A stretch of 64,000 bases of DNA, taken from positions 32,436 to 96,435 of the forward strand of contig JBOHGE010000016.1 in assembly GCA_050700055.1 (NCBI GenBank), given 5' to 3'. Both the position numbers and the translations under genes were made by a program. The stretch's first letter is position 1, and every line of letters begins with the position of its first letter. The notes below the pieces were generated by a model. It searched no databases. It saw only the letters and a program-made list of their open reading frames with translations, and was not told where the DNA came from. The DNA comes from GCA-003244245 sp050700055 (GTDB taxonomy: Bacteria; Actinomycetota; Actinomycetes; Mycobacteriales; Pseudonocardiaceae). Below, piece by piece: positions 1-8,187 of this stretch.

Positions 1-69
1 GCCTCCAGGTTGAGTGGTCGCGGCGTGCTGCGGGTAGGCCAGGTTAAGGCCGGTCTGCCGCCGTCCGCT

Positions 70-279
70 TCAGCCGCGCGGACGTTCGAAGGTGACGAGC
101 ACGCCGTCGACACCACCGGGCCCGATCCGCCCCTTCACCTCGACCGCGGTGATGGCCTTGAGCTGCCATCCGTCGTCCGCGTGTTCGTTGAGGATCTTCT
201 CCAGCTTGTTACCGGACATCTTGCCGCCGAGCAAGCCCTCGCGAAGCTCGACCACCTTGTACTCGTAACCGATCGCCAT
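70..279 (-). CDS. DUF4177 domain protein
   Basis: A 69-residue protein starting ATG at 279, seven bases after an AGGAG ribosome binding site. The opening GYEYKVVELREGLLGGKMSG and the later HADDGWQLKAI match the small DUF4177 family (Y-K-V-V near the N-terminus, then an LN-ADDGWQL block). The length is normal for the family. DUF4177 has no assigned biochemical role; the protein should be soluble, with no membrane segment or signal. It stands alone on the minus strand. Family call fairly sure, function unknown. Confidence 0.8.
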   Translation of the reverse strand: MAIGYEYKVVELREGLLGGKMSGNKLEKILNEHADDGWQLKAITAVEVKGRIGPGGVDGVLVTFERPRG

Positions 280-342
280 AGCGTCTCCTGATCTGCGTCC
301 AGGGGCATGCCCGCCCGTCGAGTTCGGTCTCCTGCGCGAGCC

Positions 343-410
343 GCCAAGTGAAACCTTATGGTGGTCCGGCAGGCTTGCGGACCGCCAAATGGAACCTTGT
401 GGTGGTGCCG
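343..410. repeat. Tandem pair of IS-end-like 27-bp repeats, left copy
   Basis: Two direct copies at 343-369 and 384-410, 41 bases apart, share the core GCCAArTGgAACCTTrTGG. A close relative of the pair, with the same spacing, lies at 16942-17009. Paired terminal repeats of this kind resemble the ends of IS21-type elements, but no transposase is adjacent, so this is probably a solo remnant. The IS21 link is inference. Confidence 0.5.
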
Positions 411-415
411 TGAAC

Positions 416-724
416 TCATAGGTGAGCAGCGTGGTGGTGGCTTTCAGCGAACTGGCCGAGCAGGTCGCCGCGGATCTGGTGCCATACGATGCAGGGGAAG
501 GGGCGGCGGCGTGCTGTCCAGCGCCGGCAGGTGTGACATCGACCTGTTGACGTGGGTTGGTGGCGGGCCAGGACCCGCCGCAGTGTGTCGATGGTGCCGG
601 GGCAGTGGCCGGCCTGCTCCAGTTCGGTGAGTCTGTCCCACACCGAGTCGACGAACCGGCGAGCGCGGGGATGGTCAGCCAGCCAGGCCACGGCCTGGCT
701 CGACAGTTGCAGTGTCATGTCCAC
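416..724 (-). CDS. Small hypothetical protein with paired cysteines
   Basis: A 102-residue protein, not recognised. The N-terminal two thirds (LSSQAVAWLADHPRARRFVD and on) read as amphipathic helix. The C-terminal third has GRCHTCRRW followed by a further Cys (FPCIVWHQI), which could bind a metal. No signal peptide or membrane segment. It diverges from the XRE regulator at 1004 across about 280 bases holding a hairpin and an AT-rich promoter-like stretch. Coding-like composition supports a real gene; function unknown. Confidence 0.5.
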   Translation of the reverse strand: MDMTLQLSSQAVAWLADHPRARRFVDSVWDRLTELEQAGHCPGTIDTLRRVLARHQPTSTGRCHTCRRWTARRRPFPCIVWHQIRGDLLGQFAESHHHAAHL

Positions 725-765
725 TCTGGGTCTCGGTGCGGTCGATGCCGGTCAGCCGCCATGGA

Positions 766-812
766 ATGGCCGGACCGGCGACTCCAAGGCGGGTCATCGC
801 CGGTCCGGCCAT
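766..812. repeat. Perfect 16-bp inverted repeat in a divergent intergenic region
   Basis: Arms 766-781 (ATGGCCGGACCGGCGA) and 797-812 are exact reverse complements around a 15-base loop. It lies just upstream of the minus-strand gene that starts at 724, so it could be an operator, a leader structure or one of the window's dispersed hairpins. Confidence 0.6.
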
Positions 813-879
813 GACCCCTGACCAGCGGCGGTGAGCACTCCGTCAAGGGCTGAGCGAAGTCAAGCACTGAGATACACCT

Positions 880-1003
880 TAGTGCAAGACTTCAGATGCG
901 AGTTTCACTGTAAATATTATTTTTTGATTGACTCATTGTGAAACGATCCCATGAATGCTTTCATATCGGGTGTATGATTCCCTCAGCACGAGAGAGGTGG
1001 ACG
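880..1003 (+). promoter_or_regulatory. AT-rich leader of the XRE/DUF397 operon with GTTTCAC inverted repeat
   Basis: An unusually AT-rich stretch for this window. GTTTCAC at 902-908 is mirrored by GTGAAAC at 938-944, with TATTATTTTTTGATTG between. TATGAT at 973-978 could be a -10 box. The ribosome binding site AGAGAGGTGG (991-1000) sets the ATG at 1004. The inverted repeat is a candidate operator for the XRE protein itself. Confidence 0.4.
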
Positions 1004-1891
1004 ATGATCGAGGGCACCACGACGGGCTCGACCGTGCCCCGCCGGCAACTCGGCCGGCACCTGCGCGACCTGCGCAACCAGTCGCGGCTCACTGTGCGCG
1101 CGGCGGCGGCCCGGCTGGAGTGGTCCGAGGCCAAGATCTGGCGCATCGAGACCGGCCAGACCTCCCTGCGCAGCCTCGACGTCGAGGCGATGTGCCGGGT
1201 CTACGGCGCGCCCGCCGACCTCACCGAGGGGCTGATGGGGCTGGCCAAGGAGACCAAGGCGCGCGGCTGGTGGCACTCCTACGGCGACGCCGTCCCCGAG
1301 GGCTTCGACGTCTACGTCGGCTTGGAGGAGGCCGCGTCCTCCCTCAGCTGGTATGAGTCCGAGCTGGTACCCGGGTTGCTGCAGACCGAGGACTACGCCC
1401 GAGCGGTGATCCGGGCCGATAACCCTCGGATAGCTGACCCGGAGATCGAGCGGCGGGTCGACGTCCGGATGGCCCGGCAAGTGCTGCTCACCCGGGTCAC
1501 CGACCCGCCGGCGCTGCAGGTGGTGCTCAACGAGGCCATCCTGCACCGCCCGATCGGGGGCGAGAAATCGATGCTGCGCCAGCTGGAGCGGCTGAGAGAG
1601 GCCGGCGGGCTGCCCACCGTGTCGCTGCGGGTGCTGCCCTTCAACGCCGGGCTGCACCACGGCATCATGTCCGGGCCGTTCGTGATCCTGCGGTTCCCGC
1701 TCAACGGCAACGGCCAGGACATCGAGCCACCCACGGTCTACGTCGAGAGCTTCACCGGCGCGCTGTACCTGGACAAACCCCGCGAGGTCGACCGGTACGA
1801 CACGGCGTTCACCAACATCTGGCTGTCGGCTCTGGACGAGAAGGCATCTCAGGATCTGATCACTCAAGTGGCAAGGGAGCTAGGAAAGTGA
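1004..1891 (+). CDS. XRE-family regulator with DUF5753 (Scr1-type) domain
   Basis: A 295-residue regulator. The helix-turn-helix is near residues 14-70 (RRQLGRHLRDLRNQSRLTVR, then LEWSEAKIWRIETGQTS). The remaining ~200 residues form a DUF5753 domain, recognisable from YESELVPGLLQTEDYARAVI and VVLNEAILHRPIGG. Such proteins usually pair with a DUF397 protein, as here, where the next start overlaps by four bases. I chose ATG 1004 over an upstream in-frame start at 938 because of the GAGAGGTGG site and because residues before it do not look like protein. Known members of this type influence development or antibiotic production; the target here is unknown. Confidence 0.88.
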   Translation: MIEGTTTGSTVPRRQLGRHLRDLRNQSRLTVRAAAARLEWSEAKIWRIETGQTSLRSLDVEAMCRVYGAPADLTEGLMGLAKETKARGWWHSYGDAVPEGFDVYVGLEEAASSLSWYESELVPGLLQTEDYARAVIRADNPRIADPEIERRVDVRMARQVLLTRVTDPPALQVVLNEAILHRPIGGEKSMLRQLERLREAGGLPTVSLRVLPFNAGLHHGIMSGPFVILRFPLNGNGQDIEPPTVYVESFTGALYLDKPREVDRYDTAFTNIWLSALDEKASQDLITQVARELGK

Positions 1892-2088
1892 GCACAACCG
1901 ACCTGACAAGCGCCACCTGGCGCAAGAGCAGCCGCAGCAACGGCCAAATGAACTGCGTCGAGGTCGCCGACCTCGACGGCGGTGCCCGTGCCGTGCGGGA
2001 CAGCAAGAACCCCACCGGCCCAGCCCTACTCATCCCCCCCACCGCCTGGCTCACCTTCACCACCGCCCTACGCACCGGCAACCTCTGA
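1888..2088 (+). CDS. DUF397 domain protein
   Basis: 66 residues with the family hallmarks TWRKSSRSN, NCVEVADL, AVRDSKNP and a closing W-x-x-F. GTG start at 1888 overlaps the TGA of the XRE gene (GTGA), so the two are translationally coupled. DUF397 proteins are the usual small partners of DUF5753 XRE regulators and may modulate their DNA binding. A 20-bp hairpin begins ten bases after the stop. Confidence 0.88.
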   Translation: MSTTDLTSATWRKSSRSNGQMNCVEVADLDGGARAVRDSKNPTGPALLIPPTAWLTFTTALRTGNL

Positions 2089-2098
2089 CCCACCCGCA

Positions 2099-2154
2099 TT
2101 CAGCAGGCTCAGCGGGGTGAACAGCACCCGAATAACCCCGCTGAGCCTGCTGAA
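2099..2154. repeat. Dispersed hairpin element, copy 1
   Basis: Arms 2099-2118 (TTCAGCAGGCTCAGCGGGGT) and 2135-2154 are exact reverse complements. The same sequence, with small differences, recurs at 13864-13927 and 26464-26530. It lies just downstream of the DUF397 stop and probably terminates that operon. Confidence 0.8.
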
Positions 2155-2206
2155 CACTTCACCGGAGGGCCTCGATTCTGGTTCTGCGCCGTGCCAGCAT
2201 TGCGGC

Positions 2207-2801
2207 ATGCGTCTGCTTCTCGGCCTCTGCGTGGTCGCGGGCGGTGTCGGCGTGTTCGTGGTCGAGCGACTCGTGCGTCCTGCGTCGTTGGCGGAAAGTG
2301 GCAGCTTCGGGTTGTCGCTCGACATCTACGACCTGCGCTTCGCCGCCCTGATCGCGGCGCCAGGCGGTGCTGGGGATCGGCGCCGGTGCCGGTGTCGGGT
2401 ACGCGGTACTGACCGCGGCCGGCGCACTCGACGTCCGGGCGGAGCTCCCGCTCCTCGGCTCCTACCCGGTGCTGACCGCGCTGCCGGCTGCGACCGCGCT
2501 GTTGCTTCTCTGGAGCGGTCGCCGCCCCCGGCTGGGAAGTGCGCGGTACGGCGCTGCGGCGGTGGTGTTCGTCGGCATGCCAGTGATTTACTTCGTCATC
2601 CTGCCTCTCGGATTGGCGTTGAATCACGCGACCTGGACCAAGCCTGAGTCGGCGATCATGGCCGACGGTATGCCAGCCATCGGATTCGGACCGGCGGCAG
2701 CCGTCGGGTTGTTGTTGCTGCACTTGGTCGCCCGTCCTGCCCGCGAGGACGCGACGTCCAGACGAATGCAAGCAAGCAGCGCCGCCGCAGCAAGCAGGTG
2801 A
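2207..2801 (+). pseudogene. Frameshifted small membrane protein
   Basis: Reading begins at ATG 2207 (MRLLLGLCVVAGGVGVFVVE, a membrane segment) and continues with SFGLSLDIYDLRFAALIAA. Near 2355-2366 the sensible frame shifts by one to AVLGIGAGAGVGYAVLTAAG, followed by hydrophobic segments LLGSYPVLTALPAATALLLL, VVFVGMPVIYFVILPLGLAL and FGPAAAVGLLLLHLV, ending at 2801. Joined, it would be a roughly 197-residue protein with about five membrane helices. It is not recognised. The break may be a real inactivating indel or a sequencing error. Confidence 0.5.
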
Positions 2802-2910
2802 GGATGAGTCGACGTTTACGGCTGGCAGTGGAGAACTATCAGTTGTACGGTGTTGAGTTCGCCGACGGCCGGGCGGTACCCAGGTCGGCGGTGTTCGTCG
2901 GGCACGCTGC

Positions 2911-3216
2911 GTGCCGCACCGTCTTCCACCGGCGGAGCCCGGCGGATTCTTCCTCGTCGCGCGCCTTGATGACTGCGTCCTCCTCCAGTTCGCCGAGCCC
3001 GGAGTCGACTTCACACCGCAGCACTACGCGTTTCTCGTGGCCGAAGATGACTTCAACGGCGTCTACACTCAAATCCAGGCCGACAGTATCGAGCATTGGT
3101 CTGATCCACAGCAGAAGCTGCGCCAGCAGTAAAACGCCAATTACGGAGGCCGCGGCGTCTATTTTCGCGACCCCTCCGGTCGCTACCTCGAGGCCATCGC
3201 ACAGCAATACGGCTAA
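2911..3216 (+). pseudogene. VOC-family (glyoxalase-like) protein remnant
   Basis: PGGFFLVARLDDCVLLQFAE, then HYAFLVAEDDFNGVYTQIQA, then after an in-frame TAA at 3130-3132 GGRGVYFRDPSGRYLEAIAQ, closing at TAA 3214-3216. The last block is the typical VOC end (GRGvYFrDPdGhxlE). The internal stop lies in the same frame, and the region 5' of 2911 no longer resembles a VOC N-terminus, so this is a degraded copy of a vicinal-oxygen-chelate protein. Confidence 0.65.
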
Positions 3217-3805
3217 CCGCAGATCAACTGGCCAATAAGCCCGCGGGTGTTGCATAGGCAGCTGGCGAGTCCGAACCTTCGATGTCGAGGGCTGGGCGCA
3301 TCCTTGCCGGGCGGGTCGGGGAGGATGCCAGGATGGTCGAGGTTACCAATACCTCCGACCACGTCACCCGCGCTGCCTGGCCATACTCGGGCGGGCAGCG
3401 CGTGGTCGAGGTCCCACTGTGCTGGTGGCGCTGCACATGCGGCGTACGGCTTGGATCGTCGTCGATGCCGTGATCATCTTCCCGGTGGAGAGTTACTCAA
3501 ACCCGGCGTGGCCAGCGATCCTCGTGCTGGCCGCTGGCTGGACTGCCCGATACTGCCGCATTCGCTCCTACCTCATCAGCATCCGAAACCACGGCACTCG
3601 CACCATCAACGCTCTCACCGGAACCCCCGGCTGCCCACCGTCACAACGCCTGACATCACAGTTCAACGCCTGAATGGACACGATGCTGGGGTATGCTATT
3701 TTGGAACCGGTTGGTTGTGCGGCTCAAGGGCGCCGGTGAGGGTCGTTGATGTGCTACGCATATGCGTGATCGCCAATGTGTAGCAGCCAGAAAGGGTGGG
3801 ACAGC
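3217..3805. other. Intergenic stretch with no convincing gene
   Basis: Short open frames exist, the best being 3419-3673 with a hydrophobic start (MLVALHMRRTAWIVVDAVII), but none shows a good ribosome binding site, family resemblance or consistent codon bias. Base composition is more mixed than in the core regions. Probably decayed DNA between the VOC remnant and the EspC-like gene. Confidence 0.4.
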
Positions 3806-4138
3806 GTGACAGCAGGATTCTCAATCAGGCCGGTATCGCTTAACCACAACGCGAACATCCTGGTTGAGCTCGCCGGCTATCTTGAAGCGGGCCGGCCGGA
3901 TGGTGAGCTCGCTACCGAGGCGAAGGCTCCAAGGTCTCATCACAAGATCGGCGATGAGGTGGTGAGGTTCACACGGTTCGCACTCGACCAGTACCAGGAT
4001 GCGGTCGCGCTGCTTGTCTCGCTGGCTACCAAGCTGCACCGTACTGGCGAGGAGCACTTGACGGTGGATGCGCAAAACCAGCAGATGATGAACAGTTTTC
4101 TCATGGACACCACCTTGATTCCACCGAAACAACGGTAG
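3806..4138 (+). CDS. EspC-like ESX-secretion-associated protein (DUF2580-like)
   Basis: 110 residues, GTG start at 3806, eight bases after AGAAAGGG. It opens FSIRPVSLNHNANILVELAG and has a second helix around HKIGDEVVRFTRFALDQYQD and AVALLVSLATKLHRTGEEHL. This follows the EspC/DUF2580 plan of two long helices, with a central G-D-x-V-x-x-F turn rather than WXG. Known family members are ESX-associated or secreted proteins of actinobacteria. It lies about 0.5 kb from the end of the ESX locus and is followed 18 bases later by an HTH protein. Family call moderately sure. Confidence 0.6.
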   Translation: MTAGFSIRPVSLNHNANILVELAGYLEAGRPDGELATEAKAPRSHHKIGDEVVRFTRFALDQYQDAVALLVSLATKLHRTGEEHLTVDAQNQQMMNSFLMDTTLIPPKQR

Positions 4139-4156
4139 CCCGGGGGGTACGTTAAC

Positions 4157-4615
4157 GTGACGTTTCGGAAAGACGTTTCCTACCTTGATGACTGCGACCC
4201 AGAAATGATCATAGTTAACGCTGAAGAATACAAGCAACTAACCCGGATCATTAATACGGTGATGCCTGAATTAAATCAGGTAAAAATCACAACCAATTGG
4301 GAAGGTGGCGATCGGGAGTTGTTTGACCGTCGGCTCAGTGAGACCATGGTCTGCGATTACATCGCGCTCACGCTCGACCTGGACCACCTCGATTCCTTCG
4401 ACGTGCGCATCATCCCGGTCCTCGACGGCAACCTCGCGGCGGAGGCCGAAGCAGCGAGGCAAGCAGTGCGTGACGCCGAGCAGGCGCAACGTAAGGCTGC
4501 GGGCCAGTCTCGCGACATCGTCAAGAGACTCAAGGCGGCCGGCCTGTCCGGCGCTGACATCGCGGTAGTGCTCAAGATATCCACCCAGCGGGTGTCCCAG
4601 CTCGCCAACCCGTGA
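4157..4615 (+). CDS. Hypothetical protein with C-terminal helix-turn-helix
   Basis: 152 residues, GTG at 4157. The N-terminal part (MIIVNAEEYKQLTRIINTVM) is coded by clearly more AT-rich DNA than its neighbours, suggesting acquired sequence. A lysine/alanine-rich helix (residues ~95-118) leads into a compact helix-turn-helix, RLKAAGLSGADIAVVLKIST and QRVSQLAN. The architecture resembles HicB-like antitoxins or small partner regulators, but no toxin is evident. It is co-directional with the EspC-like gene, so they may form one unit. Function not assigned. Confidence 0.6.
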   Translation: MTFRKDVSYLDDCDPEMIIVNAEEYKQLTRIINTVMPELNQVKITTNWEGGDRELFDRRLSETMVCDYIALTLDLDHLDSFDVRIIPVLDGNLAAEAEAARQAVRDAEQAQRKAAGQSRDIVKRLKAAGLSGADIAVVLKISTQRVSQLANP

Positions 4616-4630
4616 CGGAACAGCGAGAAC

Positions 4631-5341
4631 TCAGTCTCCCCGGCGTACCGGGCCGAGGATCTCCCGCTCGGCAGGGGTGGTGACCAGCCGCAGCGGCAGC
4701 CAGAGGTCGGGCCCCAGGGCCACCACACCGTCGTCGGGTAGCGCCGCGAGCTGGTGCATCATCCCGGCCGGTAACCGCCACATCTGCGCAGCGAGCTGCG
4801 CCTGGTCAGCCGGTAGCCGCTGCAGCAGGATGAGGTTGGCGTTGTTCGCGGTGTCCTGTACCTGCGGGTGCAGGTAGGGCAGCACGTACAGGGTGGTCTG
4901 CCACGGTGCGCGGGGTGCGAACAGTTCTTGGGGCACCGCGCCACCGTCGTGCACGACCAGTAGCGGGGCGTCCTCCGAAGCCCGCGGCAGCTCGAGCGGG
5001 ACCAGCCGGCAGACCTGCACCAGCGGGGCGGGACAACCGTCGGGGCCTTCGCCGGCCGCTCGGATGAGCAGCTGCCAGGCAGCGGGCCGGTCGGTGGCGA
5101 TCACCACCCAGGCACCGGTGGCCATCGTCCGCAGCACCACTTGGCGGGCCAGGTAGAGCCCACCGACCACGACCAGCCTGGTCGGCTCCGGGCGCAGCGC
5201 CGACACGCTCAGTGGTTCGTCGTGTGGGCCCGAGCCCAGAACCATGCCGCCGCGCTCGGCCGAGGGGCTGATCGCGTCCAGCAGATCGGATGTGACCAGG
5301 AACTCCGGCGCCACCAGCCGGCGGGTAGTCAGGGTTCTCAT
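4631..5341 (-). CDS. Hypothetical protein downstream of eccE
   Basis: 236 residues, ATG at 5341, ten bases after the eccE stop and clearly co-transcribed with it. Not recognised. It contains a Rossmann-like stretch TRLVVVGGLYLARQVVLRTM followed by GAWVVIATDRPAAWQLLIRA, and later LLVVHDGGAVPQELFAP and LPYLHPQVQDTANNANLILL, so an alpha/beta fold is likely. No signal or membrane segment, so it probably acts in the cytosol. Its place suggests an accessory role in the ESX-4 apparatus. Confidence 0.6.
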   Translation of the reverse strand: MRTLTTRRLVAPEFLVTSDLLDAISPSAERGGMVLGSGPHDEPLSVSALRPEPTRLVVVGGLYLARQVVLRTMATGAWVVIATDRPAAWQLLIRAAGEGPDGCPAPLVQVCRLVPLELPRASEDAPLLVVHDGGAVPQELFAPRAPWQTTLYVLPYLHPQVQDTANNANLILLQRLPADQAQLAAQMWRLPAGMMHQLAALPDDGVVALGPDLWLPLRLVTTPAEREILGPVRRGD

Positions 5342-5351
5342 CGGCCGGTTC

Positions 5352-6581
5352 TCATCGGTCAGACCCGAGCGGCAGGGTCGCGGCCAGGCCGGCGACGTGG
5401 CGCCCGTGCAGCGCGGTGAGCGTCACACCAAGCCGTTCGGAGACGGCCACCAGCCGGCCGTCGGCCGCGTCGAGCTCTGCGTGGCTGCGGGCGCTGACCC
5501 GGACCAGCCCGCGCAGCCCGGCGTCAGCGCCGTGCGGCCCGGGTGACAGGGCCAACGCGACCGTCGTGGACAGCGCGCGGACCCCGGTCAACGCGGTCAG
5601 ATCAGGCGCCACACCCCCCACCGCCCAGCCACTGATCGCGTAGCTGGCGTGCTGCACGCCGGCGGCAGTGACCGCCGTCCATCCCTCGTTGAGCGTCACC
5701 TGCCGGCCGGTGCCGGCCACCGCGGACAGCTCGGCGGCGCAGATGCCGGCGCGCAGCAGCTGGTCGGCGTCCAGCAGCCGGGTCGAGATGTCCCGCGACT
5801 CCAGCGCACTGCGCACCCGGGACAGGGCACCGATCAGGGCGCGATGCGCACCCAGCACCCCGCCACCGCGCTCGGCCACGGCGGCCGGGCAGCGCTGGGG
5901 GTCCAACCGCACCGCCACCCAGGTGGTGCGGCGAGCGGCCGCCGGCAGCGGCCCCAAGACCTCCAGGTAGGAGCGCAGTGCCGGGGACGACGCCGCAAGG
6001 GCGGCGTTGCCCGGGTAGCAGTGCCAGATCACCTGGATCGCGTCCAGCACGACACCGCGATCCGCCAGGCACGGGGTGAGCGCACCGAGGGGCAGGCCGG
6101 GCGTGCCACCGACCGGGGTGATCAGCGCCGGGGGCGGCTGCACCTGCAGCACAACGGTCCAGGCGCCCTGATGCCAGGCCAGGCCCAACGGCTCCCGGCG
6201 GTGGTCGGCGCCGTGCGCAATGATCAGATCCGGCACGATGAGGCGGAGCAGGGCCACTCGTGGATCGCCGCCGCCCAAGACTGCGTTCTCCCCAGCCGGC
6301 GCCGGGCCCGGACTGGTGACGTCGGCGATCCGCAGCCGGCCGGGTGACCGTGCCAGGTAGCTCGCGCTGAGCTGGACCCACCGCACGACCCACCGGCCGT
6401 GCCACCGTCCCAGCGCCAGTGGCACGGCGACCAGCAACACCGCCAGCGCGGCCCACCGGCTCACGGCGAGTAGCACCAACCCGGCGGCCAACCCGATCTC
6501 CAGCAGCACCACGTTGACGACCGGCAGCGAGCCTGTCGAGAGCCGCCGGGTGGTCACCGCAGTGGGCCGTGCACCGGTCAT
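5352..6581 (-). CDS. eccE: Type VII secretion protein EccE
   Basis: 409 residues. ATG at 6581 is preceded by TACGGAGG; an in-frame opening far upstream lies inside eccB and is not used. After a short tail, two adjacent membrane helices sit at about residues 20-55 (VVLLEIGLAAGLVLLAVSRW, then AALAVLLVAVPLAL), the usual EccE layout, followed by a long soluble domain with the family-typical WHQGAWTVVLQVQPP and WVAVRLDPQRCP blocks. EccE caps the periphery of the ESX membrane complex. ESX-4 loci of tuberculosis-group mycobacteria lack it, whereas some other actinobacteria keep it. It diverges from eccB with 58 bases between. Confidence 0.85.
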   Translation of the reverse strand: MTGARPTAVTTRRLSTGSLPVVNVVLLEIGLAAGLVLLAVSRWAALAVLLVAVPLALGRWHGRWVVRWVQLSASYLARSPGRLRIADVTSPGPAPAGENAVLGGGDPRVALLRLIVPDLIIAHGADHRREPLGLAWHQGAWTVVLQVQPPPALITPVGGTPGLPLGALTPCLADRGVVLDAIQVIWHCYPGNAALAASSPALRSYLEVLGPLPAAARRTTWVAVRLDPQRCPAAVAERGGGVLGAHRALIGALSRVRSALESRDISTRLLDADQLLRAGICAAELSAVAGTGRQVTLNEGWTAVTAAGVQHASYAISGWAVGGVAPDLTALTGVRALSTTVALALSPGPHGADAGLRGLVRVSARSHAELDAADGRLVAVSERLGVTLTALHGRHVAGLAATLPLGSDR

Positions 6582-6639
6582 GTCTGCGCCTCCGTATCCT
6601 GCGGCACGGTACAGCCCAGGGGGGAGCGCCAGGTACCCG
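6582..6639. promoter_or_regulatory. Divergent eccE/eccB promoter interval
   Basis: Only 58 bases separate the eccE and eccB starts, so the two promoters must overlap or lie within the opposite coding region. The interval holds the eccE Shine-Dalgarno (GGAGG on the minus strand) and GGGGGAG at about 6620-6626 for eccB. No clear -10 or operator motif is visible. Confidence 0.4.
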
Positions 6640-8064
6640 ATGTCCAAGGACCCGACCACCACGTCACAGGTGCAGGCGTACCGCTTCGTGCTCCGCCGGA
6701 TGGAGTCGGCGCTGGTCCGCAAGGACGCGGTGCTGCTGCACGAGCCGATGCGCCAGCACCTGCGGGCCACCACGGTCGGTGTGATCGTCGGCGTGCTGGG
6801 GTTGGTGGCGTTCTTCGTGGTGGGCCAGTTCAGCCCGACCAGCCGGCTCAGTGGCCATGAGATCGTCATCGGCAGCCCGTCGGAAACCGTCTTCGTGGTG
6901 CAGGACAACCCGCGGCGGCTGATCCCGGTGCTCAACCTGACCTCGGCACGGCTGCTGCTGACGGCGATCGCGCCGGGTCGGGAGGCATCGGAGATCACCA
7001 GAGTCGCCGACTCCGCGCTGGCCGACATCGGCCGCGCACCGTCCACCGGGCTGCCCGGCGCGCCGCCGCTGCCGGCGCCGGAGAACCTGATCCGGGGTGC
7101 GTGGTCGGTATGCGATACCGCCAAGGTCCGGTCGGCCACCCGAGAACTGTCGACGACGGTCCTGATCCGGGAGGGGCCACCACCGGGCCGCCCGCTCGAT
7201 GACAACCAGGCTCTGCTCGTCGCTGAGCAGGCCACCTCGGCCACCTATCTGGTGTGGCGAGGCCGCCGCGGCCGGGTCGATCTGCGGGACACCGCGGTCC
7301 GGACGCTCTACCGGTTAGCCACCGTCGAGCCGCGCACGGTCAGTGCCGGCCTGCTCAACGCGATCCCCGAGGGACCGCCACTCATTCTGCCGGACATTCC
7401 GCCCGGCACGCCGTCGTCCCTCCTTCCCGGTGCGCAGGTCGGCGAGGTGGTGCGGGTGACAGGGGCGGTCGAGCAGTCGTTCTTTCTGCTGTTACCGCAG
7501 GGCAAGCAGCCGGTGGAGCGTGCGGTGGCCGATCTGGTCCGCTATCACCGCAGCACCGGCACCGATTTCACGGATGTCACCCCGGAGGCCATCTCGCAGG
7601 TGCCGGAGGCACCCGGCCAGCTCGACTTCACCGGCTTCCCGGCCGGGATCCCGCAGCTCGTCAAGATCGCGGAGAGTCCGGTCGCGTGCCTCACCTGGCA
7701 GGCACCGGGCCAGACCCCGGTGATCAGTGTTGATTCGGGTGAGCGGCTCCCGTTACCCGATGGTGACAGCCCGGTCGAGGTCCCCCGGGCGCCGAGCGGC
7801 CAGACGGCCGATAGCGTCTTTCTCAAGCCGACCAAGGGTGCGCTGGTCCGCGGGGTGGTGCCGGGGCAACGACTCGACACCGGCGCGATCTGGCTGGTGA
7901 CCGACCAAGGGCTGCGCTACGGCGTGCCCACCATCGGCGTGGCTCGCGCGCTCGGACTCGGCGACGTCACCAGCCCGGCACCGGAGTCCATCCTGGCCCT
8001 GCTACCCATCGGCCCCCCGCTAGACCCCCAACAAGCCCTGGAACTCTTCACCCCCATCCCCTAA
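6640..8064 (+). CDS. eccB: Type VII secretion protein EccB (ESX-4 type)
   Basis: 474 residues, starting MSKDPTTTSQVQAYRFVLRR, the conserved EccB opening (T-x-x-Q-V-x-A-Y-R-F-x-x-R-R). One membrane helix follows at about residues 45-68 (TTVGVIVGVLGLVAFFVVGQ), then a large exported repeat domain, with conserved VCDTAKVRS and VPTIGVARALGLGD near the end. EccB belongs to the ESX core complex with EccC, D and E. I chose ATG 6640 because the motif begins there and residues upstream are shadow of eccE. A long hairpin follows the stop. Confidence 0.93.
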   Translation: MSKDPTTTSQVQAYRFVLRRMESALVRKDAVLLHEPMRQHLRATTVGVIVGVLGLVAFFVVGQFSPTSRLSGHEIVIGSPSETVFVVQDNPRRLIPVLNLTSARLLLTAIAPGREASEITRVADSALADIGRAPSTGLPGAPPLPAPENLIRGAWSVCDTAKVRSATRELSTTVLIREGPPPGRPLDDNQALLVAEQATSATYLVWRGRRGRVDLRDTAVRTLYRLATVEPRTVSAGLLNAIPEGPPLILPDIPPGTPSSLLPGAQVGEVVRVTGAVEQSFFLLLPQGKQPVERAVADLVRYHRSTGTDFTDVTPEAISQVPEAPGQLDFTGFPAGIPQLVKIAESPVACLTWQAPGQTPVISVDSGERLPLPDGDSPVEVPRAPSGQTADSVFLKPTKGALVRGVVPGQRLDTGAIWLVTDQGLRYGVPTIGVARALGLGDVTSPAPESILALLPIGPPLDPQQALELFTPIP

Positions 8065-8084
8065 CCGCAACACCCGTCCTCAAG

Positions 8085-8148
8085 CGCGACATGGATGCTT
8101 GTCGCGGCCCGGAGGCCGTCTCGGGCCGCGACAAGCATCCATGTCGCG
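8085..8148. terminator. 26-bp perfect hairpin downstream of eccB
   Basis: Arms 8085-8110 (starting CGCGACATGGATGCTTGTCG) and 8123-8148 are exact reverse complements around a 12-base loop. A further partial copy (CATGTCGCGA) follows at 8161-8170. It sits between the eccB stop and the next gene and is probably a terminator without a T-tract. Confidence 0.7.
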
Positions 8149-8187
8149 GCCAGCGGGGTGCATGTCGCGATCTGGAAGGGGACGCCT

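Noticed and set aside
983..1867. Long minus-strand frame opposite the XRE gene
   Set aside because: It mirrors the real gene in a GC-rich region, has no ribosome binding site and reads as low-complexity Arg/Pro/His sequence.
3247..3783. 178-codon frame before the EspC-like gene
   Set aside because: Composition is not coding-like, overlaps other weak frames and lacks a ribosome binding site.
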